Shown: piece by piece, positions 7,363 through 16,656 of the stretch
Layout: every line of letters begins with the position of its first letter
How positions within the stretch are numbered: the first letter of the stretch is position 1
NCBI GenBank assembly: GCA_018239675.1
Contig: JAFEGX010000053.1
Coordinates: forward strand, 1 to 39,187
Direction of reading: 5' to 3'
Source: Verrucomicrobiota bacterium
Lineage (GTDB): Bacteria > Verrucomicrobiota > Verrucomicrobiia > Opitutales > Opitutaceae
Length of the DNA: 39,187 nt
The notes under the pieces: model-generated
Seen by the model: only the letters and a program-made list of their open reading frames with translations
The model's database searches: none
What the model was told of the DNA's origin: nothing
Position numbers and translations under genes: made by a program

Positions 7363-8574
7363 TCACACTCCCAGGGCGAGGCGCGCGGGGTCCTCGAGCA
7401 TCTGCTTCACCTTCACGAGGAAGGTGACGGCCTGCCGGCCGTCGATGACGCGATGGTCGTAGCTGAGCGCCACGTACATCATGGGACGGATCACGACCTG
7501 GCCGTCGACCGCCACCGGGCGCTCGGTGATCGAGTGCATTCCGAGGATCGCGCTCTGCGGCGGATTGATGATCGGGGTGGAGAGCAGCGAGCCGAAAATG
7601 CCGCCGTTGGTGATCGTGAAGACGCCGCCTTCAAGGTCGGCGAGGGTGACCTTGCCGTCGCGGGCCTTGGCGGCGGCGAGGGCAATCTGCTGCTCGATGG
7701 CGGCCATGCTGAGGAGGTCGCAGTCCCTCACCACCGGGACCAGGAGACCGCGGTCCGTGGAGACGGCGACGCCGAGGTCGAAATAATGGTTCTCGATGAG
7801 CTGGTCGCCGGCCAGCTGGGAGTTGACCGCTGGCACCTCCTGCAGCGCGTGCACGACGGCCTTCACGAAGAACGACATGAACCCGAGTTTGACGCCGTGC
7901 CGCTTGACGAAACTCTCCTGATACTTGGCGCGGAGGTGCATGACGGCGGACATGTCGACCTCATTGAAGGTCGTGAGCATGGCGGCCTCATGCTGCGCGG
8001 CGACGAGGCGCTGGGCGATCTTCTGGCGCAGCGGCGAGAGCTTGCGGCGGGTCTGGCGGCCCGCTGGCGGCGAAGGGCGGGTTTCGGCCGGCGGGTTCGG
8101 GGCGTCCGGGGCGGGGCCGGCGGGCTTGGCCGCCGCCGCCAGCATGTCGCCTTTCGTGACGCGACCGGCCTTGCCGGTGCCGGCGACGGAGGCGGGGTCG
8201 ATGCCGGTCTCGGCGGCGAGGCGGCGGACGGCGGGGGAAACCTCGGAAACCAGGGCCCGGGATTCGGCGGGCAGCGGCGCGGGCGACGGCGCGCTGGCTC
8301 CCGACGGCTGGCTGCCGGTGGCCGGCGGTTGGCCGACGGTCGCCGGATCGATGGCAGCGACGACCTGCCCGATCTTCACCTCGGCGCCGGCCTCGACGCG
8401 GAGCGAGATCCGGCCGGCGGACTCGGCGGTGCCTTCCGACGTGATCTTGTCCGTCTCGAGCTCGAAGAGCAGCTGGTCCTTCTGCACAATGTCGCCGTCC
8501 TTCACGTGCCACTTGACGAGCACGCCGGAGGAGATGGATTCGCCCATCGGGGGTATTTTGACTTCGATCAGCAT
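7363..8574 (-). CDS. sucB: Dihydrolipoyllysine succinyltransferase (E2 of 2-oxoglutarate dehydrogenase)
   Basis: A 403-aa E2 subunit with one lipoyl domain (1-78; lipoyl Lys43 in [11 protein letters not shown]), an Ala/Pro linker, a peripheral-subunit-binding domain ([22 protein letters not shown]), a second Pro-rich linker, and a catalytic acyltransferase domain. The active-site motif is [14 protein letters not shown] with His374 and Asp378. The start [17 protein letters not shown] is the classic SucB N-terminus. It lies 98 nt downstream of sucA and 83 nt before lpdA. It transfers succinyl groups from E1 to CoA in the TCA cycle. Succinyl rather than acetyl specificity follows from its similarity to SucB and from its neighbour. 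Confidence 0.95.
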   Translation of the reverse strand: MLIEVKIPPMGESISSGVLVKWHVKDGDIVQKDQLLFELETDKITSEGTAESAGRISLRVEAGAEVKIGQVVAAIDPATVGQPPATGSQPSGASAPSPAPLPAESRALVSEVSPAVRRLAAETGIDPASVAGTGKAGRVTKGDMLAAAAKPAGPAPDAPNPPAETRPSPPAGRQTRRKLSPLRQKIAQRLVAAQHEAAMLTTFNEVDMSAVMHLRAKYQESFVKRHGVKLGFMSFFVKAVVHALQEVPAVNSQLAGDQLIENHYFDLGVAVSTDRGLLVPVVRDCDLLSMAAIEQQIALAAAKARDGKVTLADLEGGVFTITNGGIFGSLLSTPIINPPQSAILGMHSITERPVAVDGQVVIRPMMYVALSYDHRVIDGRQAVTFLVKVKQMLEDPARLALGV

Positions 8575-8672
8575 GGTGGTGGTGGGAAAGTGTCGGGCGC
8601 CCGACGCGGGGATCGGGACGGCATTGGCTCGGGATTGGTTTCTGGGTGTCTGATGCCCGGGCGGTGGCGCCC

Positions 8673-11471
8673 TCAGGCGTCGAACGCCTCCCGGAGAAGA
8701 CCGGCGAGCTCGTGACGGTGGAGGGCGAGCGAGCCGACGGCGGGGGACGCCGACGCGTCGCGCCCGGCGTAGGCGGGCTTGCGCCCGAAGGCGTGCTCGA
8801 GGAGCGGCGCGATGTAGGACCAGGCGCCCATATTCTGGGATTCCTCCTGGCACCACACCAGCCGGGCGCCGGCGTACTTGCGGGCGATCTCGCCGAGGCG
8901 CCGGGTGTGCAGCGGGTAGAGCTGCTCGATCCGGACGATGGCGGTGTCGGTGACCTGGTGCTTCTCGCGGTGGTCGACCAGGTCGTAGTAAACCTTGCCC
9001 GAGCAGAGGATCACCCGGTTCGGCGGGACGACGCCGGCGGCGAACGGGGCGCGGGTGCCGCTGCCGGCGGTGGCGAACCGCCCGTCGTCGATGATCTCGC
9101 GGAACGAGCCGGAGGTGAAGTCGTCGATGCGCGAGGTCGCGGCGGGGTGGCGCAGCAGGGACTTCGGCGACATCACGATGAGCGGCTTGAGGAAGTCGCG
9201 CCTCATTTGGCGTCGCAGGGCATGGAAAAAATTCGCCGGGGTCGTGATATTGGCGACCTGCATGTTGTCCTCGGCGCAGGCCTGCAGGAACCGCTCGAGG
9301 CGGGCGGAGGAATGCTCGGGTCCCTGGCCCTCGTAGCCATGGGGCAGGAGGAGAACAATGCCGCTGGTGCGCTGCCACTTCGACTCGCCGCTGGCGATGA
9401 ACTGGTCGATCACGACCTGGGCGCCGTTGGCGAAGTCGCCGAACTGGGCCTCCCAGATGCAGAGCATGCTGGGGTAGTCGAGCGAGTAGCCATAGTCGAA
9501 GCCAAGCACCGCGGCCTCCGAAAGGAGCGAGTTGTAGACGCAGAATCGGCCCTGCTGGTCCGCGAGGTGCTGCAGCGGCGTGTAGGTCTCAAGCGTCTCG
9601 GCGTCGTGCAGCACGGCGTGCCGGTGGCTGAACGTGCCGCGCTGGCAGTCCTGGCCGCTGAGGCGGACGGGCGTGCCCTCGAGCAGGAGACTGCCGAAGG
9701 CGAGGGCCTCGCCAAGGCCCCAGTCGACCGGGCCGCCGTCGCGGAACGATCGCGCGCGCCCGTCGAGGAAGCGACGGATCTTCGGGTTCAGGGTGAAGCC
9801 CGCGGGCACGGTGGTGAGGCCGGCCACGATGCGGCCGAGGTCGGCGTGACTCACGCCGGTGGCGACCGGCCGGAAGTGGTAGTCGGGCTGGACGTAACCG
9901 GTGGACCCCTGGAATTTCTTCGCCTCGAGGAGGGCGGCGCGCTTGGCCGACTTGGCGGTCTCGGAGGCCTTGGCCTTCTCGAGGTTGCTTTCCAGGGCGC
10001 GGGTGTACTCGGCGCGGATGGCGTCGGACTCCGCCGGGGTGATCGTGCCCCCGGCGACGAGCTTGCGGCTGAGCACGGCGGAGACCTGCGGATGGCCGGC
10101 GATCTTCCGGTACAGGAGGGGCTGGGTGAAGGCGGGCTCGTCCGTCTCGTTGTGCCCGTGCTTCCGGTAGCAGTACATGTCGATGACGATATCGCGCTGC
10201 CAGCGGTCGCGGAACTCGAGCGCGAGCTGGGCGACCAGGCAGACGGCCTCGGGGTCGTCCCCGTTCACATGGAAGATCGGCGCCTCGATCATCTTGGCGA
10301 CGTCGGTGCAGTACCGGGTCGACCGGGCGTCGGACGGGTCGGTGGTGAAGCCGATCTGGTTGTTGACGATGAAGTGGATCGTGCCGCCGGTGCGGTAGCC
10401 GGGCAGCTGCGAGAAGTTCATCGTTTCCGCGACGATGCCCTGGCCGGCGAACGCGGCGTCGCCGTGGATCAGCAGCGGCAGCACGCGGCGGCGCTCCTCG
10501 TCGCCGCGGATGCGCTGGCGCGCCCGGGCCTTGCCCTCGACGACCGGGTCGACGATCTCGAGGTGGGACGGGTTGGCGGCGAGGCGGACCTCGACCGGCC
10601 GGCCCGCGGCGGTGTCGAGCACGGCCTCGTAGCCCAGGTGGTACTTCACGTCGCCGTCGCCCCCGACGGCGTCGGGGACGTAGTTCTCCGAGAACTGCTC
10701 GAACAGCAGGTCGAAGTTCTTCCGCATCACGCTGGTGAGGATGTTGAGCCGGCCGCGGTGGGCCATGCCCATGACGACCTCCTCGACGCCAACGTGCGGG
10801 CAGTGCTCGATGATGGCATCGACGGCGGCGATCATGGTCTCGCCGCCCTCGAGCGAGAAGCGTTTCTGGCCGACGTACTTGGTGTGGAGAAATTTCTCGA
10901 AGAGCTCGGCCTTGTGGACGCGGCGGAGGATGCGGACCTGCTCGGCGCGGGAGAAACGCGGCTGGTTGCGCGTGGACTCCATGCGGTCCTGCAGCCACCG
11001 GCGCACGTCGACATCCTGGATGTGAGTGTACTCGACGCCGATCGACCCGCAGTAGGTCGCCCGCAAGGCGGCGATGACGTCCCGCAGCTTCATCTGGCCG
11101 CCGCCGAGGAAGGTGCCGACGTCGAACGTGGTCTCGAGATCGGCCTCGGCCAGGTGGAACTGTTCGAGGGACAGCTTGGGATGTGGTGGCGGCGGCTCGC
11201 TGAGCGGGTCGAGATGGGCCTCGAGGTGCCCGAGCGCCCGGTAGGTGCTGATCAGGTAGTGGACGTGCGACTGCTTGAGGCTGTCGATTACCGGGACGCC
11301 GCCGGCGGCCGCGGCCGCCGCGACCGGCGAGCCGCCGTTGCTGCCCAGCGTGAAACCCTGGAAGAACGCCCGCCACGTTGGGTCGACCGAGTCGGGATCC
11401 TGCTTCCAGGCCTCGTACGCCGCTTCGAGGACGGCGGAGTTGGCACTGGCTGAAACGGAAAGCGGGCTCAT
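8673..11471 (-). CDS. sucA: 2-oxoglutarate dehydrogenase E1 component
   Basis: A 932-aa thiamine-diphosphate-dependent E1, normal SucA length. Features in order: an N-terminal E2-docking region ([21 protein letters not shown]), the early catalytic [38 protein letters not shown], the ThDP/Mg region [44 protein letters not shown], and the C-terminal transketolase-like region with [20 protein letters not shown]. It decarboxylates 2-oxoglutarate and succinylates the E2 lipoyl group. It is the first gene of sucA-sucB-lpdA, and its promoter should lie in the 138-nt divergent gap before 11610. A 935-aa open frame on the opposite strand is a GC-driven shadow. Confidence 0.96.
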   Translation of the reverse strand: MSPLSVSASANSAVLEAAYEAWKQDPDSVDPTWRAFFQGFTLGSNGGSPVAAAAAAGGVPVIDSLKQSHVHYLISTYRALGHLEAHLDPLSEPPPPHPKLSLEQFHLAEADLETTFDVGTFLGGGQMKLRDVIAALRATYCGSIGVEYTHIQDVDVRRWLQDRMESTRNQPRFSRAEQVRILRRVHKAELFEKFLHTKYVGQKRFSLEGGETMIAAVDAIIEHCPHVGVEEVVMGMAHRGRLNILTSVMRKNFDLLFEQFSENYVPDAVGGDGDVKYHLGYEAVLDTAAGRPVEVRLAANPSHLEIVDPVVEGKARARQRIRGDEERRRVLPLLIHGDAAFAGQGIVAETMNFSQLPGYRTGGTIHFIVNNQIGFTTDPSDARSTRYCTDVAKMIEAPIFHVNGDDPEAVCLVAQLALEFRDRWQRDIVIDMYCYRKHGHNETDEPAFTQPLLYRKIAGHPQVSAVLSRKLVAGGTITPAESDAIRAEYTRALESNLEKAKASETAKSAKRAALLEAKKFQGSTGYVQPDYHFRPVATGVSHADLGRIVAGLTTVPAGFTLNPKIRRFLDGRARSFRDGGPVDWGLGEALAFGSLLLEGTPVRLSGQDCQRGTFSHRHAVLHDAETLETYTPLQHLADQQGRFCVYNSLLSEAAVLGFDYGYSLDYPSMLCIWEAQFGDFANGAQVVIDQFIASGESKWQRTSGIVLLLPHGYEGQGPEHSSARLERFLQACAEDNMQVANITTPANFFHALRRQMRRDFLKPLIVMSPKSLLRHPAATSRIDDFTSGSFREIIDDGRFATAGSGTRAPFAAGVVPPNRVILCSGKVYYDLVDHREKHQVTDTAIVRIEQLYPLHTRRLGEIARKYAGARLVWCQEESQNMGAWSYIAPLLEHAFGRKPAYAGRDASASPAVGSLALHRHELAGLLREAFDA

Positions 11472-11609
11472 GGGAAATTAGGCGGCCGGCTGCGCGGGAA
11501 ACAGGGGAGGCTGCACCCGGGTGGGACGGTCTGGCGACGGAGGCCACCACTTTCGGCCCGACACCGGGGCGACACAAGTCCGGCGACCTCTTTCGCCGGG
11601 ATTGCAATC

Positions 11610-11906
11610 ATGCTTAAGGTGAGTAACTCCGGAATTAGCTTGAACACCTCCACTGCGATTGAGCCCCAGATCAAGGCTGCCGTTATCTCATTGCTGGACG
11701 CCATCAAGCGCGCCGACGGGAAGGTGATCGCGAGCGAGATGGAGCGCCTCGATCAGTGCCTGACCCGAGGCCGGCAGGAGGGTTTGCTGCATCCGCAGCT
11801 GGAGCATTTTCTGCAAAATCGCAGTTACGCGAAAGCCCTGATGTTTCTTGGCGGCGAGACCGACATCCCTGCCGGCGCGTGTGGTGGACGCAAGGCGAGG
11901 AGCTGA
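11610..11906 (+). CDS. Small conserved-looking hypothetical protein
   Basis: A 98-aa cytoplasmic protein, not recognised. It begins MLKVSNSGISLNTS and has an alpha-helical middle (AAVISLLDAIKRADGKVI...EMERLDQCLTRGRQEGL). It ends with HPQLEHFLQNRSYAKALMFLGGE and a Gly/Ala/Cys tail. No signal peptide or membrane segment. It stops 2 nt before the SUI1 gene, whose AGGAG ribosome site is inside its last codons, so the two are probably co-translated. This suggests, but does not show, a link to translation. It is divergent from sucA. The helical, non-random composition and tight coupling favour a real gene. Confidence 0.65.
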   Translation: MLKVSNSGISLNTSTAIEPQIKAAVISLLDAIKRADGKVIASEMERLDQCLTRGRQEGLLHPQLEHFLQNRSYAKALMFLGGETDIPAGACGGRKARS

Positions 11907-11908
11907 CC

Positions 11909-12307
11909 ATGGCAGCCGGCGACAAGGTTCCCACCGACGGTGGCCATGCGTTGGGCCAGAATCCATTCGCTGTCCTTAGCACTGCCGGACGGCCGAGCGC
12001 GCCGCCGCCCGGAACGGTTTCGCTGCCCGTCAATCCGCAGTCCGCGCCCCGCCAACCGCCATCGCGAGGCCGCGTCGACATCGTGCGCGAGACGGGCAAC
12101 CGCGGCGGGAAGACGGTCACGGTGGTCAGGGGTTTCGTCGGCATCGGCCTGCCCGAGAAGGAGCAACTCGCGAAGAAAATGCGCGCGGCGTGCGGCTGTG
12201 GCGGGACGGTGAAGGACGGCCAGATCGAGCTGCAGGGCGACAAGCGGGAGCAGGTCGCGAAGATTCTCGCCGAAGCTGGTTTCCGGCCGGTGTTCGCGGG
12301 CGGCTGA
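11909..12307 (+). CDS. SUI1/eIF1-family translation factor (YciH-like)
   Basis: A 132-aa protein with a low-complexity Pro/Ser N-terminal half (about 1-65) and a C-terminal SUI1 domain: VDIVRETGNRGGKTVTVVRGFVGIGL, EKEQLAKKMRAACGCGGTVKDGQIELQGDKREQVAKILAEAGFRPV. The 'K-x-V-T-x-V-x-G ... C-G-x-G-G-T-v-k...i-x-x-Q-G-d' pattern is the eIF1/YciH signature. Family members bind the small ribosomal subunit and influence start selection or subunit states; the bacterial role is less certain. The ATG at 11909 has a good AGGAG at 8 nt. It is tightly coupled to the upstream 98-aa gene. Its end is only 9 nt from the convergent ParB-like gene. Confidence 0.87.
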   Translation: MAAGDKVPTDGGHALGQNPFAVLSTAGRPSAPPPGTVSLPVNPQSAPRQPPSRGRVDIVRETGNRGGKTVTVVRGFVGIGLPEKEQLAKKMRAACGCGGTVKDGQIELQGDKREQVAKILAEAGFRPVFAGG

Positions 12308-12320
12308 GCGCGGCGCTCAG
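12304..12320. terminator. Shared hairpin overlapping two convergent stop codons
   Basis: CTGAGCG (12304-12310), loop CGG, CGCTCAG (12314-12320). The hairpin contains the stop codons of both the SUI1 gene and the ParB-like gene. There is no T-run, so it more likely protects the ends than terminates by itself. Confidence 0.4.
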
Positions 12321-13288
12321 TCGTCGTCGGTCGCACCGCCCCCGGACGCGACGATGTCCTCCTGGCGGATCCGGTCGACGTTGAAGCGCTCGACCTTGCC
12401 GCGAATCGTCCGGAGCAGGTCCTCGAAGGCGGGCGGCTCCTTCATGAACCGCAGCGGATTTGAACGCGCCACCACGAAGGTCTTGAGGTAGGGGCTGACG
12501 AAACCCTTGGCCTTCAGCTTCTGCACGACCTCGGCGACCTTCTGATCCAGCTCGAGGAGCAGGCCCGCGTGGCGCTCGTGCTCCTTGAGCGTCTCGCGCA
12601 GCGGGGCGTCGGCGAAGGTGGTGAGGCGGCGCACGAACGAGTGGTAGATGGCCCCGCTGAACCGTGCGTTCCGCTCGTAGCAGAGGCCCATCTTGATGTA
12701 CGAGGCCTCCTCGAAATAGTAGCTGAACGAGGCCTCGGGCTTCGCCGGGTCGGCCTCGAGCAGGTTGCGGAAGATGCGGATGACCTCGAGCGACTTGTCC
12801 TTCAGGTTGTGCGCCTTCTCGGTGTTGAGCGCGAGGATCTGCCATGCGACCTCGCGCTGCGGCACGACCAGTGCCGTGATCGCCTTGGCGCCGAGGCGGC
12901 GCATCGCGGCGAGACGGTGCCCTCCGTTCGGCGTCCAGAATCCGCCGGCGGGCGCGGTGATCGCGATGATCGGGTCAAGGAAGATCCCGGTGCGGTCGAT
13001 TACATCCGCCAGCTTCTTGTGGTGCATGTCCGAGACATCGCGCTGGAAGGGCGTCGGCTCGACGCGGTCGATAGGCAGCACGGCCAGCAGCAGCGGGCGG
13101 CCGCCCAAGGGGTCGCGGTACGAGCCCACCACCACGCCGCCGGCCTGCTCGACCGCGCCCCGCGCGGCCAGCGCGTCGCCGGTGAGCTCGGGCAGGACGG
13201 ACTCGACCGCAGCCGCGCCGCGGCTGTTCGCCTTGGCTTTCCGCGGGCGCTTCTTCGGCGGCATCCGTTTCAGGCTGCTCTTGGCCAT
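12317..13288 (-). CDS. Stand-alone ParB/Srx-domain protein
   Basis: A 323-aa protein with a Lys/Arg-rich, probably disordered first 25 residues. A ParB N-terminal (ParB/sulfiredoxin) domain follows at about 65-165: LPIDRVEPTPFQRDVSDMHHKKLADVIDRTGIFLDPII, then WTPNGGHRLAAMRRLGAKAITALVV, which corresponds to the 'G-x-R-R' nucleotide-binding box (here GGHR). A helical region with QILALNTEKAHNLKDKSLEVIRIF follows, where typical ParB has its helix-turn-helix. No parA or second chromosome-partition gene is adjacent, so a chromosome-partition role cannot be assumed. A DNA-associated or CTP-binding regulatory role is possible. The acidic end GGATDDD overlaps a shared hairpin. Confidence 0.8.
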   Translation of the reverse strand: MAKSSLKRMPPKKRPRKAKANSRGAAAVESVLPELTGDALAARGAVEQAGGVVVGSYRDPLGGRPLLLAVLPIDRVEPTPFQRDVSDMHHKKLADVIDRTGIFLDPIIAITAPAGGFWTPNGGHRLAAMRRLGAKAITALVVPQREVAWQILALNTEKAHNLKDKSLEVIRIFRNLLEADPAKPEASFSYYFEEASYIKMGLCYERNARFSGAIYHSFVRRLTTFADAPLRETLKEHERHAGLLLELDQKVAEVVQKLKAKGFVSPYLKTFVVARSNPLRFMKEPPAFEDLLRTIRGKVERFNVDRIRQEDIVASGGGATDDD

Positions 13289-13416
13289 GGGCAGGTGGGG
13301 TCCGGGAAACTGAGCCGGCGAACCTGCCCGGTGACAACGGCAAACCGCCTCCCGGTGCCGCCGGTTAACCGGAAGCAGCGCCTGCGTTGATGTAAGATCC
13401 GGAGCCAGCCAAGCGC

Positions 13417-15291
13417 TCAGGGCTTGGCGTCAGGGGTGACCGTCACCTCCAGGACCACGTAACGATCCGACTGCCACTCGCGGTGGATGTGAAACCAGGG
13501 CTCCACCCAGACCGCCCGGCGCGCGAAGAACTCCAGCTGCTTGGGCGAGCGGGTGAGGACGACGTAACGGATACCCGTGGCGCGCCAGCGGCTGGCGACT
13601 TCGGCCGGAGGAAGTCCGCGGTCGTACAGCCATTGCACCTCGGGACTCCACAGCGGCACGACCGTGATATCGGCGGACGCGAGCGCCCGCGGGAGGCTGA
13701 CGCACTCGCTCAGGATCCGGCCGTGTTCGGGCAGCTTCGCCAGGTGATGTTCCACCTCGGCGTCGGCCTGGCGCTGGTCGTCGACAAACCGCATCCCGGC
13801 GTCGGGCCAGTCAACCGGACTGAGCTTGAAGGGATGATGGGGCAGCGTGAGCGTGACGGGCAGCGTGAACGCCGTCACGATCACGAGGCCGGCATCGGCC
13901 AGTCGCCCGGCGGATTCGCGGAACCTTGCCCCGGTCAGGGCGTGTGCGCCGTACGCCGCGCTGAGCAGCAGGGCCGGGCTGAGCACCCGCAGCGAATAGA
14001 ACAGCCCGCCGCCAGTGTAGGGCACCGACGCGTACCACAGCCCGAAGGTCAGGCCGATCCCGAGCAGGCAACCGAGGCCCTCCAGGGTGGGGCGGCGCAA
14101 CTGGACCAGGAGCGCGAGCCAGCCGAGGATGGCCAGCGGGGCGCCGAGCAGCAGGTACCGCCCGAGGTCCTGCCAGGCGGCCGGGGTGAACAGGAGCCGG
14201 TGGGAGCCGAGGGAGATTGTCTCGGACCAGTCGACGAAGAAGCCGTTCAACGCGAACAGCGAGCCGAGGCGAAGGCTGTAGAAGGGATTGCCGGTGAGAA
14301 CCCAGGTGCGCACCGGCCAGACGAGGGCCAGCGCGAGTGCGAGGCCCCCCACCGAAAAGGCGGTGCGCGCCGGGGCGCGGAAGAGGCGCAGCAGCACCGC
14401 GGCAAACACGGGGAAGACCAGCCCGTACTCCCGCGTGCCGGCACCCAGGACGGCGGCCAGCACGGCCAAGCCGAGCCAGCCGGCCTCGGGTGCCGAACGC
14501 CAGCGGAAGACCGCATAGGTGATCCCGGCCAGCGCCACGGCGGTCAGGCCGGTTTCCTGTCCGAGCAGCACCGACCAGTTCAGCAGCGGCAGCGCGGCGG
14601 TGAGCACGACGGCGCGACGGGCGGTGGCGCGTCCACCCCACCGGTCGCCGAGCCGCCATGCCAGGTCGTGGAGCGCCAGCATCTGCAGCAGGCCGCCGGC
14701 CGAGGCCCAGACCTCATCCACGCGTCCCGCGCAGGCGTACGCCCAGGCGTGCAGGCTCGCGACGCCGGGCGGAATGCTCTCGACCCAGAAGTAGCTCGTG
14801 AAATCGGCGGCGCTGCGCGGCGGGTAGAACGCCAGCGAGCCGTGCCGCAACATCTGCTCGGCCAGCCAGCTCCAGCGGAAATCCACGTCGCCGCCATTCA
14901 GCGGCTGCGTGGCCAGCCGCCACCCGAAGACCAGCCAGAACAGCGCCAGCAGCGGAGTCCAGAGTCCCAGGTCGGTGAGAAACGGCAGGGGACGGCCGTC
15001 GGGCGCGGGCGGCGGAGCCGGGGTGTCCTTGGCCGCTGAGAAAGCCGCCCTCCCGCCCGCCCCCGCCGTGATGGCCGCGAGCCCGACCGCGAGCGAGAGC
15101 AGGGAGATCGGAACATGCAGGAGGTCGTAGAGGACGACCATCAGGTACAGCGCCGCGGCCGAGCCGATGAAACTCCCGGCGAGCCCGGCTCGGATCCTCA
15201 GGACCCGCAGCAGCGCGGCGCCCGGCAGCAGCAGGCCGGCAAACAGGAGGACGACCTGTGCCGTGGTGAGAAGGATTGCGGTCGCGCCCAC
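13417..15291 (-). CDS. Polytopic membrane protein, glycosyltransferase GT-C-like
   Basis: A 624-aa integral membrane protein with about 11-13 hydrophobic helices up to residue 475 and a soluble C-terminal domain of about 140 residues. An acidic motif after the first helices (GGDVDFRWSW) and the loop VLTGNPFYSLRLGS recall GT-C/ArnT-like lipid-linked sugar transferases, where an early Asp pair is catalytic and 'GNPFYP' loops are common. Assignment beyond that fold is not supported. The C-terminal part (AKLPEHGRILSECVSLPRAL...YDRGLPPAEVASRWRATGIRYVVLTRSPKQ) resembles the extracytoplasmic tails of such proteins. The start is a GTG at 15291. No polysaccharide cluster adjoins it. Confidence 0.7.
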   Translation of the reverse strand: MGATAILLTTAQVVLLFAGLLLPGAALLRVLRIRAGLAGSFIGSAAALYLMVVLYDLLHVPISLLSLAVGLAAITAGAGGRAAFSAAKDTPAPPPAPDGRPLPFLTDLGLWTPLLALFWLVFGWRLATQPLNGGDVDFRWSWLAEQMLRHGSLAFYPPRSAADFTSYFWVESIPPGVASLHAWAYACAGRVDEVWASAGGLLQMLALHDLAWRLGDRWGGRATARRAVVLTAALPLLNWSVLLGQETGLTAVALAGITYAVFRWRSAPEAGWLGLAVLAAVLGAGTREYGLVFPVFAAVLLRLFRAPARTAFSVGGLALALALVWPVRTWVLTGNPFYSLRLGSLFALNGFFVDWSETISLGSHRLLFTPAAWQDLGRYLLLGAPLAILGWLALLVQLRRPTLEGLGCLLGIGLTFGLWYASVPYTGGGLFYSLRVLSPALLLSAAYGAHALTGARFRESAGRLADAGLVIVTAFTLPVTLTLPHHPFKLSPVDWPDAGMRFVDDQRQADAEVEHHLAKLPEHGRILSECVSLPRALASADITVVPLWSPEVQWLYDRGLPPAEVASRWRATGIRYVVLTRSPKQLEFFARRAVWVEPWFHIHREWQSDRYVVLEVTVTPDAKP

Positions 15292-15340
15292 GGACAGAAG
15301 CTAGTTTCGGAGCGGACGTGGATGGCAACGCAGATGTGAC

Positions 15341-15403
15341 GGTGGGCGGGTGAGCTCACGTCGCGCCGGCGGGTGAGGGCACCCGCCCCACACCGGATTC
15401 GGC
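15341..15403. repeat. GC-rich inverted repeat
   Basis: GTGGGCGGGTG near 15341 is matched by CACCCGCCCCAC near 15386 (one inserted base), with an inner CGGGTGAGGGCACCCG hairpin. It lies between the membrane glycosyltransferase-like gene and rlmN, and is a REP-like palindrome. Confidence 0.5.
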
Positions 15404-15433
15404 AGCGGGAACCGCTACGGTCCTGCCGTACGC

Positions 15434-16543
15434 TTACGTTGCCGCCAGTCCGCGGGCCTTTTCCGTCTTCAGCCGCAGCTGGCCGCACGCGGCGTCGATG
15501 TCATGGCCCTTCTCACGGCGCAACGTGGTCGACACGCGGGCGGCGCGGAGGACGTCGGCAAAGCGTTCCTGGCGCGTCAGGCTGGGACGCTTCCAGGGCA
15601 GGCCTTCGACCGTGTTGTACGGGATGAGGTTCACATGCGCGTGGAGGTCGAGCGCGATGTCGCGCAGGAGCCGGGCCTGCTCGAGCGAGTCGTTCACGTC
15701 CTCGATCAGGATGAACTCCAATGTGACCATCCGCCCGTGCTTTTCCGAGAAGGCCTTCACGGCGGGCAGGAGCTTGGCGAGCGGGTAGGCCCGGTTGACG
15801 GGCATGATCTTCTCGCGGACCTCGTCGGTGGCACCGTGGAGGGAGATGGCGAGCCGGAAGCCCAGCGGCTCGTCGGCCAGCTGGAGGATCTTCGGCACGA
15901 GGCCGCTGGTGGAGATCGTGATGCGCCGGGCGCCGAAGCCGAGGCCCCAGTCGGCGTTGAGGATGGTGAGGGCGCGCAGCAGCGCGTCGTAGTTGGCGAG
16001 CGGCTCGCCCATGCCCATGACCACGATGTTGTCGAACGAGGCGAGCTCCTGGCGCGCGCGCGGCGTGCGGGCGTCCTCGCGCCGGCAGACGTGGAGCAGC
16101 TGGGCCACGATCTCGCCCGCCGTGAGGTTCCGCTTGAGGCCGGCGAGCCCGCTGGCGCAGAACACGCAGCCCATCGCGCAGCCGACCTGGGTGGAGATGC
16201 AGATCGTCTTGCGCGAATGGTCGAGCCCGACTCCCTCCTGCGGCGCGCGGATGATCACGGTCTCGATCAGCGAGCCGTCCCGGAGCTCGAGCAGCAGCTT
16301 GTCCGTGACGTCCTCCGACTGCTGGTTGACCACGAGCTCGGCCGGCAGGAAATCAAAGGTCTCGTCAAGCCACGCGCGGAGGGGCTTCGACAGGTTGGTC
16401 ATCCCGTCCCAGGAAGTGACGCGCTTCTTGTAGAGCCAATCGAGGATCTGCTTGGCCCGGAACGCCGGTTCGCCGCGCTCGGCCAGGCGGGCCGAGAGCG
16501 TGGCGAGGCTTTCACCGGTGAGCGCGGGCTTGGAGGTGGGCAT
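15434..16543 (-). CDS. rlmN: Dual-specificity rRNA/tRNA adenine-C2 methyltransferase
   Basis: A 369-aa radical-SAM enzyme that methylates A2503 of 23S rRNA and A37 of some tRNAs. The radical-SAM cysteines are Cys122, Cys126 and Cys129 in GCAMGCVFCAS. The second catalytic pair corresponds to Cys115 (ICISTQ) and Cys353 (GHDIDAACGQLR), matching the RlmN mechanism. Other conserved parts are NIVVMGMGEPLANYD, RITISTSGLVP, LAISLHGATDEVR and FILIEDVNDS, and the N-terminal helical RNA-binding domain is present. The start MPTSKPALTG at 16543 is chosen because the longer frame runs into an intergenic repeat tract. The two downstream Cys and the length are both normal. Confidence 0.96.
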   Translation of the reverse strand: MPTSKPALTGESLATLSARLAERGEPAFRAKQILDWLYKKRVTSWDGMTNLSKPLRAWLDETFDFLPAELVVNQQSEDVTDKLLLELRDGSLIETVIIRAPQEGVGLDHSRKTICISTQVGCAMGCVFCASGLAGLKRNLTAGEIVAQLLHVCRREDARTPRARQELASFDNIVVMGMGEPLANYDALLRALTILNADWGLGFGARRITISTSGLVPKILQLADEPLGFRLAISLHGATDEVREKIMPVNRAYPLAKLLPAVKAFSEKHGRMVTLEFILIEDVNDSLEQARLLRDIALDLHAHVNLIPYNTVEGLPWKRPSLTRQERFADVLRAARVSTTLRREKGHDIDAACGQLRLKTEKARGLAAT

Positions 16544-16544
16544 T

Positions 16545-16653
16545 TTCGAATTACGAGTTACGATTTCCGATTGGACGGACGCAAGCGGTGATGATCGCGG
16601 GTTCGTCCACCGCACCTCAGCAATCGTAAATCGAAAACCGTAAACCGTAAATC
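16545..16653. repeat. Inverted pair of word arms (CGTAAAT/ATTTACG)
   Basis: Arm 16545-16576 (TTCGAATTACGAGTTACGATTTCC...) and arm 16620-16653 (CAATCGTAAATCG...CCGTAAACCGTAAATC) carry the same word family in opposite orientation. They fill almost the whole gap between leuA and rlmN. Similarity is imperfect but extends over the whole arms. Confidence 0.55.
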
Positions 16654-16656
16654 CCG

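Noticed and set aside
8646..11453. A 935-codon open frame on the plus strand opposite sucA
   Set aside because: Long antisense frames are expected in high-GC DNA. The minus strand encodes an intact SucA with all motifs, and the antisense translation has no recognisable domain and biased, low-complexity composition.
15341..15403. CRISPR-like repeats
   Set aside because: Only one inverted repeat unit, with no regularly spaced direct repeats or cas genes.
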